DNA of 41,639 nucleotides, taken from positions 1-41,639 of the forward strand of contig JADHOX010000006.1 in NCBI GenBank assembly GCA_016778805.1, in the 5' to 3' direction. The notes under the pieces are model-generated. The model had not been told where the DNA came from, did not search any database, and saw nothing but the letters and a program-made list of their open reading frames with translations. The position numbers and the translations under genes are program-made. This document shows, piece by piece, positions 25,994 to 35,356 of the stretch (position 1 is the first letter of the stretch; every line of letters starts with the position of its first letter). This DNA comes from Rickettsiales bacterium (lineage in GTDB: Bacteria > Pseudomonadota > Alphaproteobacteria > Rickettsiales > JABIRX01).

Positions 25994-26263
25994 CTAAGCA
26001 GCGAAAGTTTTTTTGATTAAAGCAGACAATCTAGAAATTTGTCTTGATGCAGTACCTTTTTTAGCAACGCCTTTAGTAACACCACGACGAATTTCTGACT
26101 CAACTATACGGAACTCAGAATATGCTTGCTCTTTGTTTTTTTCAGCAAGAACTTTATGAAGTGACTTTATAGCAGATCTAATTCTTGATCTACGATTTCT
26201 ATTAACTTCAGTTTTTCTTTCAGTTTGCTTTACTCTTTTTACAGCTGATTTATGATTTGGCAT
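25994..26263 (-). CDS. rpsT: 30S ribosomal protein S20
   Basis: Small basic 30S protein of 89 residues that binds 16S rRNA early in assembly. The N-terminus MPNHKSAVKRVKQTERKTEV and the repeated R/K-rich helices (RNRRSRIRSAIKSLHK) with KGTASRQISRLSALIK near the C-terminus are diagnostic. It is flanked by its own strong promoter and an intrinsic terminator, so it is a monocistronic unit. The ATG has no Shine-Dalgarno sequence. Confidence 0.98.
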   Translation of the reverse strand: MPNHKSAVKRVKQTERKTEVNRNRRSRIRSAIKSLHKVLAEKNKEQAYSEFRIVESEIRRGVTKGVAKKGTASRQISRLSALIKKTFAA

Positions 26264-26301
26264 ATTATTTTCTAATTACTTTACAAAAGAAGAGCACAAA
26301 T

Positions 26302-26329
26302 TTATAACAATGATTGCTCATTCGTCAAG
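26302..26329 (-). promoter_or_regulatory. Promoter of rpsT
   Basis: On the minus strand TTGACG (26329-26324), a 16-base spacer and TATAAA (26307-26302) give five of six matches in both boxes, and the -10 is preceded by TG in the extended position. The predicted start lies about 30 bases before the rpsT ATG. It is the best sigma-70-type promoter I see in the window. Confidence 0.7.
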
Positions 26330-26338
26330 AAATAATTT

Positions 26339-27487
26339 ATGTCTACAGCAATTATTCTAGCCGCAGGATCATCCTCAAGGTTCAAACATCATATATCAAA
26401 ACTTTTCATGCAATTTGGCAATCAGTTAATTATTGAGAAAATAATCGATAGATTTCTGCACCATGAAGCAATTAAACACATAATCTTAGTTCATAATGAT
26501 GACGAAAATTTCAAACAAACAAAAACCAAATACCAAAACCAGATAACCTTTGTCAAAGGCGGAGACACAAGACAAAACTCCGTTCAAAATGCCTTGGCTA
26601 ATATTAAAGATTCAAAAAAAATATTAATTCATGATGCCGCACGTTTTAACTGCTCTAATGAATTAATAACTAAAACTTTAGAAAAACTTGACGAGCATGA
26701 TGCAGTAATACCAATAATACCAGCAATTGATACAATCAAATTACTAGATTTAGAAAATGGCCAAATCTCTTCAACTCTTGATCGCGATAAAATTGGCTTA
26801 GCACAAACACCACAAGGCTTTAACTCTAAACTAATTCTAAAATTACACCAAAAAGCAAAAGCAACTACATATACCGATGATGCAAGCTTATGTGAAGCCC
26901 TAAATATTCCAGTTCATTTCATTTATGGCGAAAAAACAAATTTTAAAATCACAGAATTTGAAGACTTTCAAATGGCTGAAAGATTATTTCACCAATATGA
27001 ATATTTATATGCAAATGGTTATGACTTACATAAATTTTCTGAAACAATTGGTGATTTTTCTATCATTTTAGGGGGAATTACAATACCTCATAAACAAGAA
27101 TTAGTAGCACATTCTGATGGCGATGTTTTGCTTCACAGCCTTACAGATGCTGTGCTAGGCTTATGCTCTGGATCCGATATTGGCGAACTTTTTCCTGATA
27201 ACAAAATTGAAAATAAAAATCGCAACTCCTTGGATTTCATTGAAAAAGCAATAAAGATTGCTGAACATAATAACATTAAAGTAACTCACATTGATGTAAC
27301 TATAATATTGGAATTACCAAAACTTTCACCATACAAAAATTTAATTCAAAAAAATATTGCTAAAATCTTTAATTTACATCAAGAGCATGTAAATATAAAA
27401 GCAACTACAAATGAAAAAATCGGTGATATCGGTAGTGGCAAAGCTATTGCTGTATTATCAACTGTTACTGGTAAAAAACATGTTTAA
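26339..27487 (+). CDS. ispDF: Bifunctional IspD/IspF (MEP cytidylyltransferase and cyclodiphosphate synthase)
   Basis: Two enzymes of the MEP isoprenoid pathway in one 382-residue chain. The IspD half (about 1-220) has AIILAAGSSSRF, GGDTRQNSVQNAL, ILIHDAARF, AQTPQGF and YTDDASL. The IspF half (about 225-382) has NGYDLHKFSE (metal ligands D and H), LGGITIPHKQELVAHSDGDV and LLHSLTDAVLGL, plus KATTNEKIGDIGSGKAIAVL. The fusion is typical of alphaproteobacteria and epsilonproteobacteria. It is divergent from rpsT, and its last 8 bases overlap pgpA. Confidence 0.97.
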   Translation: MSTAIILAAGSSSRFKHHISKLFMQFGNQLIIEKIIDRFLHHEAIKHIILVHNDDENFKQTKTKYQNQITFVKGGDTRQNSVQNALANIKDSKKILIHDAARFNCSNELITKTLEKLDEHDAVIPIIPAIDTIKLLDLENGQISSTLDRDKIGLAQTPQGFNSKLILKLHQKAKATTYTDDASLCEALNIPVHFIYGEKTNFKITEFEDFQMAERLFHQYEYLYANGYDLHKFSETIGDFSIILGGITIPHKQELVAHSDGDVLLHSLTDAVLGLCSGSDIGELFPDNKIENKNRNSLDFIEKAIKIAEHNNIKVTHIDVTIILELPKLSPYKNLIQKNIAKIFNLHQEHVNIKATTNEKIGDIGSGKAIAVLSTVTGKKHV

Positions 27488-28040
27488 ATCTGGAAAAAAA
27501 GCAACTAATCAAGAAAATCAATCATATCAACCTATTGGTAGATTTAGTGTAACAAATTTAACTGCGACAGTTTTAGGAATTGGATATATAAAAGTTGCAC
27601 CAGGGACTTTTGGTTCAATTGTTGGCTTAATAGATTTTGCAGTGTCAATTCACTTTCTGCAAAGGCTCAACTTTTTTTATATACCTTTTATTTTTCTTAC
27701 GAGTCATTTTTTTATTGATAGATATTGCTCAATTACAAAAAAGCACGATCCAAAAGAAGTAGTTTTGGATGAGTATGCAGGACAATATTTTGCTTGTTTT
27801 ATAAGTTATTATTTAATTGCTTTAATTAATCCATCCTTAGTAAAACTCTATGATTCATACATATTGAATATTTATGTTCTGCTCACAAGCTTTGTATTCT
27901 TCCGTTTTTTTGATATCACAAAATTAAGCTTAGTTGGTTATTTCGACAAACGCGATGATAGCTTTAGTGTTTTAATGGATGATATTGTGGCGGGAATTTT
28001 TGCTGGAGTTTTAACTGCTTTGATTTTTATAGTTATTTAA
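27480..28040 (+). CDS. pgpA: Phosphatidylglycerophosphatase A
   Basis: Membrane phosphatase converting phosphatidylglycerophosphate to phosphatidylglycerol. About 186 residues with GIGYIKVAPGTFGSIVGL near the N-terminus, VVLDEYAGQYFACF and FFRFFDITKLSLVGYFDKRDDSF, the family motifs, and several hydrophobic helices. The open frame extends upstream to 27411, but the ATG at 27480, overlapping the ispDF stop by 8 bases, gives the normal N-terminus. An ispDF-pgpA order is familiar from alphaproteobacteria. It converges on mutM with an 18-bp gap. Confidence 0.92.
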   Translation: MFKSGKKATNQENQSYQPIGRFSVTNLTATVLGIGYIKVAPGTFGSIVGLIDFAVSIHFLQRLNFFYIPFIFLTSHFFIDRYCSITKKHDPKEVVLDEYAGQYFACFISYYLIALINPSLVKLYDSYILNIYVLLTSFVFFRFFDITKLSLVGYFDKRDDSFSVLMDDIVAGIFAGVLTALIFIVI

Positions 28041-28058
28041 CTTAAATATAGGCCTAGA

Positions 28059-28886
28059 TTACTTTAAGCTTTGACAATTTGGGCAGAAAAAACTTGAGCG
28101 ATTATTTTGAACAACCCTTTCAATTTTTGTTCCACAAATTTTGCAATTTTCGCCCTCTTTACCATAAACTAAAAACTCATGTTGGAAATATGCCGAACTG
28201 CCATCAACTTGTTTATAATCTCTAATAGATGACCCACCTTTTTCAATAGCAATTAGTAATGTTGCTTTAATATTTTCAATAAGTTTTTTACATTTAGATT
28301 TTGTAAGTTGATTAGCATTAGTTTGAGGATGAATGCCAGTTTTAAAGAGACTTTCAAGCGCATAAATATTGCCAACACCAACAACAATATTTTGATTCAT
28401 AATCACAGTCTTAATACTAGTTTTACTAGCTTTACAAACCTTATGCAGATAATTTTCATTAAAATCAGACGATAAAGCCTCCGGACCAAGATCTTTAAAA
28501 TATTTAGATATCTTTAAATCATACTCTGATGTTACATCAAACATCCCAAATCTTCTGGGGTCATTAAAAACAAAATTTTCATCTGAATCTAGCTCTGCGA
28601 TTATATGATCATGCTTAGCTCTATCACTATTCACTGAGTTAAACTTTATACAGCCAGACATCCCAAGATGCAGAATAAGCACATTTTTATTAGCTAAAAA
28701 AATCTGAATATATTTAGCTCTGCGCTCAACTTTTTCAATGCAACTATTTAAAGCTAAATCAAATCTGGCTTTTGGTGTGTTATATCGTAAATTTTTGTCA
28801 GAAAATGAAACCGAAAGGAACTTTCTGCCAATAAGCTTTGGTCTAATTTGATTAGTTACAGTCTCTACTTCAGGTAACTCAGGCAT
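28059..28886 (-). CDS. mutM: Formamidopyrimidine-DNA glycosylase
   Basis: Base-excision repair glycosylase/AP lyase removing 8-oxoguanine. The 275-residue protein starts MPELPEVETV, with catalytic Pro2 and Glu3, and has LHLGMSGCIKF, NDPRRFGMFDV, VVGVGNIYALESLFKTGIHP and a C-terminal zinc finger (CKICGTKI ... FFCPNCQ). The length is normal. The ATG lies at 28886 with no Shine-Dalgarno sequence. Confidence 0.97.
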   Translation of the reverse strand: MPELPEVETVTNQIRPKLIGRKFLSVSFSDKNLRYNTPKARFDLALNSCIEKVERRAKYIQIFLANKNVLILHLGMSGCIKFNSVNSDRAKHDHIIAELDSDENFVFNDPRRFGMFDVTSEYDLKISKYFKDLGPEALSSDFNENYLHKVCKASKTSIKTVIMNQNIVVGVGNIYALESLFKTGIHPQTNANQLTKSKCKKLIENIKATLLIAIEKGGSSIRDYKQVDGSSAYFQHEFLVYGKEGENCKICGTKIERVVQNNRSSFFCPNCQSLK

Positions 28887-28962
28887 TGGTAATTAAGTCA
28901 TATGTTTTAAAGTGAAAACTTTATACAATAATAATAAAGTTTTTCAAATATAAATACTTACC

Positions 28963-29946
28963 TTACCTAATACCAGCTCTTCTATTGACTTTACATGAAA
29001 CGCCATTCACATCCTTTGTGCACCTACCTTTAAGCCTTTTACCACCTCTACCTGAAAAACTGCAAGACTCTCCTAATCTTTTAGTATAGCAAACAACCTG
29101 AGCCTCCATCGGTGATTTTTGTTTTATAGAGTTTGAGTTAAGAGGCTTTGTCATTGATCTTCTAGATCTATTTATTTGAGCCATTTGACTTCTATCTGTT
29201 TTTTTCATAAATGACTCATCAGCTACTCCAATCCAACATCTTGGAACATATGGGAATTGATTTGACACAACATAGTAATTAATACCATCTAAATACTCAG
29301 CTGTAACACCAAAATAATTATTACACTCTCCTAGATCTCCAGAGCCTTCAATAAATTCGTAATCTTCGGTATATGTTCCATCATAATAACCTTCCGGAGC
29401 ATCATTTGGCCTCTTGCCAGATTTTAACTGATAACTAGGTTGAAGATTGGTATTAATATAAATTGGAAACCCATCAGCTGCGTAACCAATAAATTCGATT
29501 TTACTTGAATGATCAGTTATAGCATTTGGATTACCATGATAATGATAAGCACCATTTTTTTGAACATGAGCATTATTATTATCAAGACCTAATAACTTCT
29601 GCTCACCTTTAATTGCCTCAATTTTCCAACCTGAATTAGGATTTTTTTGCCAATATTCAGCAGTAGCTGAATCAAAAGGAATTCCATTTTTTGCTATACC
29701 GAAAATATTCCGTCCAACAGCAGTTGTTTCATCATTTATTATCGGTGTCTCGGTAACTTTAAAATTATAGTCTTGAGACTCTATTGAATTTGGGTTTTGT
29801 GCATTTGGAAACTGACCAGTATCGTGATCAGGTATTCCATCAGATTTAATAATAATAAATCCATCTTGAGACTTAATTGATACTTTAGCAAGAACATAAT
29901 TAGTTTGACTAATTAGTAGTAAACAAAAAGTTAGTAGTTTGATCAT
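28963..29946 (-). CDS. Secreted YHYH-domain protein
   Basis: A 327-residue protein with a signal peptide (residues 1-20, cleavage likely after NYVLA) and the tetrapeptide YHYH at 134-137 within KNGAYHYHGNP, preceded by VGRNIFGIAKNGIPFDSATA. Similar YHYH proteins occur in diverse bacteria; their function is unknown to me, and the His/Tyr cluster suggests metal binding. A GYAADGFPIY-type motif and DYEFIEGSGDLGECNNYFGV follow. The last 50 residues are Cys- and Arg-rich (VCYTKRLGESCSFSGRGGKR). It probably acts in the periplasm or outside. It is divergent from ubiE across 67 bp. Confidence 0.85.
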   Translation of the reverse strand: MIKLLTFCLLLISQTNYVLAKVSIKSQDGFIIIKSDGIPDHDTGQFPNAQNPNSIESQDYNFKVTETPIINDETTAVGRNIFGIAKNGIPFDSATAEYWQKNPNSGWKIEAIKGEQKLLGLDNNNAHVQKNGAYHYHGNPNAITDHSSKIEFIGYAADGFPIYINTNLQPSYQLKSGKRPNDAPEGYYDGTYTEDYEFIEGSGDLGECNNYFGVTAEYLDGINYYVVSNQFPYVPRCWIGVADESFMKKTDRSQMAQINRSRRSMTKPLNSNSIKQKSPMEAQVVCYTKRLGESCSFSGRGGKRLKGRCTKDVNGVSCKVNRRAGIR

Positions 29947-30013
29947 ATAAGATTAGAAAAAATGATTATCTTTTTTTAGAATAACAAAATTTTATCTTTA
30001 AATCAGTATAAAT

Positions 30014-30835
30014 TTGACTAAACTTGTTCCGTATTTTATTTTTCATATAAATTTAGGCAATTATTTAACAGGTATTAAAATTTCTAAAACAAAATTTGGA
30101 TTTAAAACAGTCAATCATGAACTAAAGCAAGGCCTTGTTAATAATGTCTTTGCATCCGTTGCTAGCAAATATGATATTATGAATGATGTTATGAGCTTTG
30201 GTATGCATAGATTATGGAAAAAAATATTTATTGATAATATACAATTAATAGATGGTATCAAAATATTAGATATGGCATCTGGAACTGGTGATATCGCCTG
30301 TAAAATCAATGAAAAAGCTGCAAAATATGGAATTAACTGTGATTTTACGCTTGCAGATATTAATGCCAATATGCTCAAACAAGCTCAAGATAGAATTATT
30401 AACGAAAACCTTAACACAGAATGTTTTAAGTTTCATTTAATAAATGGAGAAAATACCGGACTAGAAAACAATCATTATGACTATTACACTATTGCTTATG
30501 GTATTAGAAACTTCACTGATTTATCAAGAGGACTGAGTGAAGCTTACAGGGTTTTAAAACCTGGTGGAAAATTTCTTTGCCTTGAATTTTCAGCCCTAAC
30601 TGATGGAATGCTTAAAGAAGCTTATGATTTTTATTCTTTTAATCTAATACCAAAATTCGGTAAAATAATAACTGGAGATGAAGCGTCTTATCAGTATTTT
30701 GTTGAATCGATTAGAATATTCCCTAAACCTAAAGATTTTGCTCAAATGATTGAGGATAATAACTTTACTAATGTAAAATTTCAGAATTTATTTCAAGGGA
30801 TTACAACTATATACTCTGCAGAGAAGCCAAAATGA
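30014..30835 (+). CDS. ubiE: Ubiquinone/menaquinone C-methyltransferase UbiE
   Basis: SAM-dependent methyltransferase of ubiquinone (and menaquinone) synthesis. Landmarks are KTKFGFKTVNHELKQGLVNN, VASKYDIMNDVMSFGMHRLW, the SAM motif ILDMASGTGDIACK, YGIRNFTDLSRGLSEAYRVL and KPGGKFLCLEFS. The start is uncertain: the frame is closed by a stop at 29999, and there is no ATG before MNDVMS, so TTG at 30014 is the only ordinary start. The family usually begins near TKFGFKTV, about 25 residues later, where only ATT codons are available. It overlaps ubiB by 4 bases (ATGA). Confidence 0.94.
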   Translation: MTKLVPYFIFHINLGNYLTGIKISKTKFGFKTVNHELKQGLVNNVFASVASKYDIMNDVMSFGMHRLWKKIFIDNIQLIDGIKILDMASGTGDIACKINEKAAKYGINCDFTLADINANMLKQAQDRIINENLNTECFKFHLINGENTGLENNHYDYYTIAYGIRNFTDLSRGLSEAYRVLKPGGKFLCLEFSALTDGMLKEAYDFYSFNLIPKFGKIITGDEASYQYFVESIRIFPKPKDFAQMIEDNNFTNVKFQNLFQGITTIYSAEKPK

Positions 30836-32325
30836 TTTTGCTAAAAAACCTGACATCTTTTTTATATTACACATCTATACTGATTATTTATGATGCTTTG
30901 TTTTTTTGTCGTAAAATCCCAGTTCTAAACCTTTTGATTTTGCCATTAAGGATTTTCGGTATTTTTCATTTAAAAAAATCAAATGGTGAAAAATTATGTA
31001 TCGCATTTTCAAAAATGGGACCAACCTTTATAAAACTTGGACAATTTTTATCTATAAGGTCTGATATAATTGGAACTGAGCTTGCATCTGACTTATCTAA
31101 ACTTCAGGATGATTTACCTGCAGAAAAATTTAGTAAGATAAAAAAAATTATCGAAAGGGAATTTAAATCAGACTTAAAAACTAAATTTAAAGAATTTAAT
31201 GAGAAAGCGGTTTCAGTTGCTTCAATTGCTGAAGTTTTTCATGCAATTACTCATAATTCAGAAGAGGTTGCTGTAAAAGTATTAAGACCAAAAATTCGCA
31301 AAAGATTTAAACGCGATATTGATTTCCTATTCTTTATTGCCCGAATCGGTAATTGTTTTAGTGCCTTGAAGCGCCTTAAACTTGTTGAAGTTATTAAAAC
31401 TTTTGCAAAAACATCAATGCAAGAATTGGACCTTAGATATGAAGCTGCATCAGCAAATCAACTAGCTGAAAATTTGAAATATAACGATAATATTCATATT
31501 CCAAAAATTTATTGGGATTACTCATCTGAAAAAATCATGGTACTTGAATGGATAGATGGTACTAAAATTAACCAAAAAGATTCATTGATTGAGCAAAATT
31601 TAAATCTGAAACAAATATCTGAAAACTTATTATTATGTTATTTTGATATGGCCTATCGTGATGGATTTTTTCATGCAGATTTACATCCCGGAAATATCTT
31701 AATCTCTAAAGAAGGAAAAATTGCTCTTCTTGATTTTGGAATTATAGGCAAACTATCAAGATCAGATCGAATTTATGTAACTAAAATTTTAGATGGTTTT
31801 ATCCGAAGAGATTATCAATATATCTCAAAAATTCATCTTGATGCTGGCTATATTCCATCTGACACAAATATCGATGATTTTGCATTAGCATCAAGAGCTA
31901 TTGGCGAGCCACTTTTTGGGCTCCCATTTGAGCAGATATCCATTGCTAAACTACTAGAGTTATTATTTAAAATTACCGAAAATTACGGTATGGAAACTCA
32001 ACCACAACTGCTATTATTACAAAAAACTCTTTTAACGATTGAGGGTGTTGTTCGTGAGTTAGATGATAAAGTAAATATGTGGGATCTTGGTAAACCTTGG
32101 ATGGAAGAATGGAGTAAAGAAAATATGGGTGTAAAAGCAAATTTAAAAGATTTCTCAATTAAAGGCGCTGAATTAATTGATAAAATGCCTCAAATCATTG
32201 ATGATCTTGCTGAAATTTTAGCAAGCAAAAAACATAGAAAACAACAGATAAAAGATAACTTTTCTTTTCAAATTACTATACTTGCAGCTATTGCCGGAAT
32301 TTTAATCGGTAAATTATTTTTATAA
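30832..32325 (+). CDS. ubiB: UbiB-family atypical kinase for ubiquinone synthesis
   Basis: ABC1/ADCK-type atypical kinase needed for aerobic ubiquinone production, probably extracting intermediates from the membrane. The 497 residues have the family KxGQ motif (FIKLGQFLSIRSD, about residues 66-78), VAVKVLRP with the ATP-site lysine, FFHADLHPGNILI (about 280-292) and LLDFGIIGKL, and end in one or two C-terminal membrane helices (ITILAAIAGILIGKLFL). The ATGA overlap with ubiE couples their translation. Confidence 0.96.
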   Translation: MILLKNLTSFLYYTSILIIYDALFFCRKIPVLNLLILPLRIFGIFHLKKSNGEKLCIAFSKMGPTFIKLGQFLSIRSDIIGTELASDLSKLQDDLPAEKFSKIKKIIEREFKSDLKTKFKEFNEKAVSVASIAEVFHAITHNSEEVAVKVLRPKIRKRFKRDIDFLFFIARIGNCFSALKRLKLVEVIKTFAKTSMQELDLRYEAASANQLAENLKYNDNIHIPKIYWDYSSEKIMVLEWIDGTKINQKDSLIEQNLNLKQISENLLLCYFDMAYRDGFFHADLHPGNILISKEGKIALLDFGIIGKLSRSDRIYVTKILDGFIRRDYQYISKIHLDAGYIPSDTNIDDFALASRAIGEPLFGLPFEQISIAKLLELLFKITENYGMETQPQLLLLQKTLLTIEGVVRELDDKVNMWDLGKPWMEEWSKENMGVKANLKDFSIKGAELIDKMPQIIDDLAEILASKKHRKQQIKDNFSFQITILAAIAGILIGKLFL

Positions 32326-32406
32326 AGCATAGATTCTTTATAAAAAATTCTTGAGAAACTTAATTATCTAAGTTTAATGGAGCTATTAAAATTTTAAGAT
32401 AATTAC

Positions 32407-35184
32407 TTGCAAGATTTCTTAGATAAGCTGACACAAGATCATGATTTCAAAGGTGAAATTGAAAGTAATTTCGTCTCTAGATTTGTTTATGCTACAGATA
32501 ACTCGATTTATCAAAAAATTCCACAAGCCATCATAACTCCAAAAAAGATTGCAGATATTCAGAAAATAGTAAAAACAGCACAGGATTTCCCAGAAATATT
32601 CTTTGCAGCCAGAGGTGGTGGAACAGGTACTAATGGCCAGAGTCTTACAGAAGGTATTATATTAGACCTTAAGAAATATATTAATAATATAACAAAAATT
32701 GATATCTCATCTGGTTTTATTGAAGTTGAACCAGGAGTAATCTTAGCTGATGTAAATCAAGCTTTAGAAAAACATAAATACCATTTCCCTGTTGATATAT
32801 CACCTCATGACAGAGCTACAATTGGAGGGATGGTCGCAACAGATGCCTGTGGTAGCGGCTCATATCATCATGGTAGAATGGGCGATAATATTTTAGCAAT
32901 AAAATATATTGATCATAATGGAAAAATTCAAATTATTGATGAATATAACTACCCTAATGAATTATCAGAAATCCTTCAATTAACCTCGGCAAATAAAGAT
33001 TCTATACTAAAGAACTTTCCCGATCATATTCGCTATGCTTCTGGATATAATCTTCTAAAACTTCTAAAAACTCAAAATTTTAATTATTTATTTGCAGGCA
33101 GTGAAGGTACTTTAGGAATAATAATTGCGATAAAATTAAAAATCACTAGAACCAAACTAAATCGGGCTCTAATAGTTAATTATTATCAAAACTTTAAGGA
33201 TTCAATTAATGATGTTGTTCATATTATGAAGGAGCCTCCTTATAGTATTGAAACAATGAATGAAACAATTCTTGAATTATCTAGACAAGATAATTCAAGT
33301 GCTGAGATACAAGCTAAATTGTTAAATAACCAAAATTTCAAAGCTTTATCCTTGATTGAGCTTAAAGCTGAATCAAATAAAGAGCTTATAAGTGCAATTG
33401 CCAAATTCAAAAAAAACTTCCAAACTTCTCTGGCTGGTGATTATCAAATATTTAAAGAATCTGAAGATATTAAAGCACTTTATTTAATGCGCAAAAATGC
33501 TGTTGGTATTGCCGCAAAACTTGATCCAAACAAACATCCTATCGCTTTTATTGAAGATACTGCAATTCCAATTATTTTCTTAAATGATTACATCAGTGAA
33601 CTTACTGGTTTACTTGATAAAAACAAACTCAAATATGTGATATATGGCCATGCTGATGTGGGGCTAGTTCATGTTAGACCAGCATTAAATTTAGAATTAG
33701 CCGAAGATAAAAAACTGTTAATTAAACTCACTAAAGCAGTCATACAATTAGTAAAAAAATATGATGGTGTAATTTGGGGAGAACATAGCTCTGGCTTTAG
33801 AAGTCCTATTGTATCAGAATATTATGATAAAACTATCATTGAAATCTTTAAATCAATAAAAAAAATTTGCGACCCCAATAATATTTTCAATCCTGGAAAA
33901 ATCATTTGTAAAAATGACAAACAAAACATTAATTTAATTGAAGATTTGCAAGCAGATTTCAACAAAACCATTACACAAAAATTAAAATCTCAATTTACCC
34001 AAACGTTAATGTGTAATGGTAACACCAAATGCCTTTCAAATGATGATAAGCAATTAATGTGTCCTACTTATAAAGTTTCACATAAACTGGAACAATCCCC
34101 GAAAGGTAGAAGTCAATTAATCAGATTATGGCTTAGTTTAATTAGTAAGAAATCAATTTATCAAAATAAACAAAGCAAGCTAAGTTTTGCTAAAGCAAAT
34201 AGAAAGATTTTTGAAAAAATTTACCAAAATCTTAATAATTGTCTTGCTTGTACAGCATGTACTAGCTCATGTCCGGTGAATGTAAGTATTTCTGAACAGA
34301 AATCTAAATTTTTTAACTCTTATTTCCAATTTTATAAAAAATCTAAACAGGTAATTTTACTTGAAAATCTAGAAGTTATTTTATGTAAATCCTATAAAGT
34401 TAGATATTTCATAAAATATTTTATGAAAATCCAAATATTAAAAAATTTAACTGAAGAATTTTTTAACCTAAAGGCAGTTAATACCGAATTTCAAAACAAT
34501 AATATTAAAATTTCTCATAAAGTCGAATCAGGGAAAACTTATATTTTCTCTGATATTGCAACTCTACTTTACGCACCAGAAATTATCGAGGCAAGTTCAA
34601 ATATATTAAATAAATTAGGTATTAATCATGAAATTTTATCACCAATGCCGACTGCAATTGGCTTTGAACATTTTGGGAATAGTAGAAAATTAACAAAATA
34701 TAATAATCTTTTAATCAAAAAACTAAAAACTGCAGAAAGAATCATAATTTTAGATCCTGCAATTTATTACCTTATGCATAAAAATCTTAAAAATGAAATA
34801 ACACTAAAATCAATTATTGATGTTATTCATCAAGAAAAAGCTAAACTCCAAAAAACACAAAATCACAAAATTAAAAACATTAAACTTTTTAGCCATTGTA
34901 TAACCAATTCTATGCTATCTGAGAATATTCAAAAATGGACTGAGATATTTGATTTAGTAGGAATTAAAATTGAAAATGTTAGTCAAAATTGTTGTGGAAT
35001 GGCAGGATTTTATGGTTATCAAAAAGAGAATTACTCTTTATCAGAATCATTATTTAATAATAACATAGGAAAATTTGATCATCATAACTTATTTTTTGAT
35101 GGTATTTCGTGCCTGCTACAAAATCAAAGATTAAGCGCAAAAAACTCTTCACATATAATTAAAAAATTATCAGAAATTATTTAA
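32407..35184 (+). CDS. FAD-binding and Fe-S oxidoreductase, YdiJ-like (probable D-2-hydroxyacid dehydrogenase)
   Basis: A 925-residue flavin/iron-sulfur enzyme. Order: FAD-binding domain (ARGGGTGTNGQSL at about 68-80; DISPHDRATIGGMVATDACG), FAD-oxidase C-terminal domain (GHADVGLVHVRP, GVIWGEHSSGFRS, FNPGKI), a cysteine segment at about 535-555 (CNGNTKC ... LMCPTY), a ferredoxin-like CLACTACTSSCPVN at about 612-625, and a CCG-type domain (NCCGMAGFYGY near 862). This matches E. coli YdiJ, which oxidises D-2-hydroxyglutarate; D-lactate is another possible substrate. The start is TTG at 32407, forced by a stop 12 bases upstream. The ubiE-ubiB neighbours fit a quinone-linked role. Confidence 0.92.
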   Translation: MQDFLDKLTQDHDFKGEIESNFVSRFVYATDNSIYQKIPQAIITPKKIADIQKIVKTAQDFPEIFFAARGGGTGTNGQSLTEGIILDLKKYINNITKIDISSGFIEVEPGVILADVNQALEKHKYHFPVDISPHDRATIGGMVATDACGSGSYHHGRMGDNILAIKYIDHNGKIQIIDEYNYPNELSEILQLTSANKDSILKNFPDHIRYASGYNLLKLLKTQNFNYLFAGSEGTLGIIIAIKLKITRTKLNRALIVNYYQNFKDSINDVVHIMKEPPYSIETMNETILELSRQDNSSAEIQAKLLNNQNFKALSLIELKAESNKELISAIAKFKKNFQTSLAGDYQIFKESEDIKALYLMRKNAVGIAAKLDPNKHPIAFIEDTAIPIIFLNDYISELTGLLDKNKLKYVIYGHADVGLVHVRPALNLELAEDKKLLIKLTKAVIQLVKKYDGVIWGEHSSGFRSPIVSEYYDKTIIEIFKSIKKICDPNNIFNPGKIICKNDKQNINLIEDLQADFNKTITQKLKSQFTQTLMCNGNTKCLSNDDKQLMCPTYKVSHKLEQSPKGRSQLIRLWLSLISKKSIYQNKQSKLSFAKANRKIFEKIYQNLNNCLACTACTSSCPVNVSISEQKSKFFNSYFQFYKKSKQVILLENLEVILCKSYKVRYFIKYFMKIQILKNLTEEFFNLKAVNTEFQNNNIKISHKVESGKTYIFSDIATLLYAPEIIEASSNILNKLGINHEILSPMPTAIGFEHFGNSRKLTKYNNLLIKKLKTAERIIILDPAIYYLMHKNLKNEITLKSIIDVIHQEKAKLQKTQNHKIKNIKLFSHCITNSMLSENIQKWTEIFDLVGIKIENVSQNCCGMAGFYGYQKENYSLSESLFNNNIGKFDHHNLFFDGISCLLQNQRLSAKNSSHIIKKLSEII

Positions 35185-35334
35185 TTACAAAACTTTTGAT
35201 AAATTAAACTAAACTATTAAAATTGGTATTTTCAAAACAGCTAGAATTAAATTTCACTAACAGATTGTTTATCTTGATTACGTAAATCTTACGGATTGCA
35301 AATTAATCTCCAAAATCATATCATTTATTATAAA

Positions 35335-35344
35335 AACAATTGTT
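35335..35344. repeat. Palindrome upstream of the prepilin-like gene
   Basis: AACAATTGTT is a perfect 10-bp palindrome ending 12 bases before the ATG at 35357; a small hairpin CGTAA-atc-TTACG lies at 35281-35293. The 172-bp interval 35185-35356 otherwise shows only AT-rich sequence and no clear promoter. Confidence 0.25.
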
Positions 35345-35356
35345 AAAAATAATATA

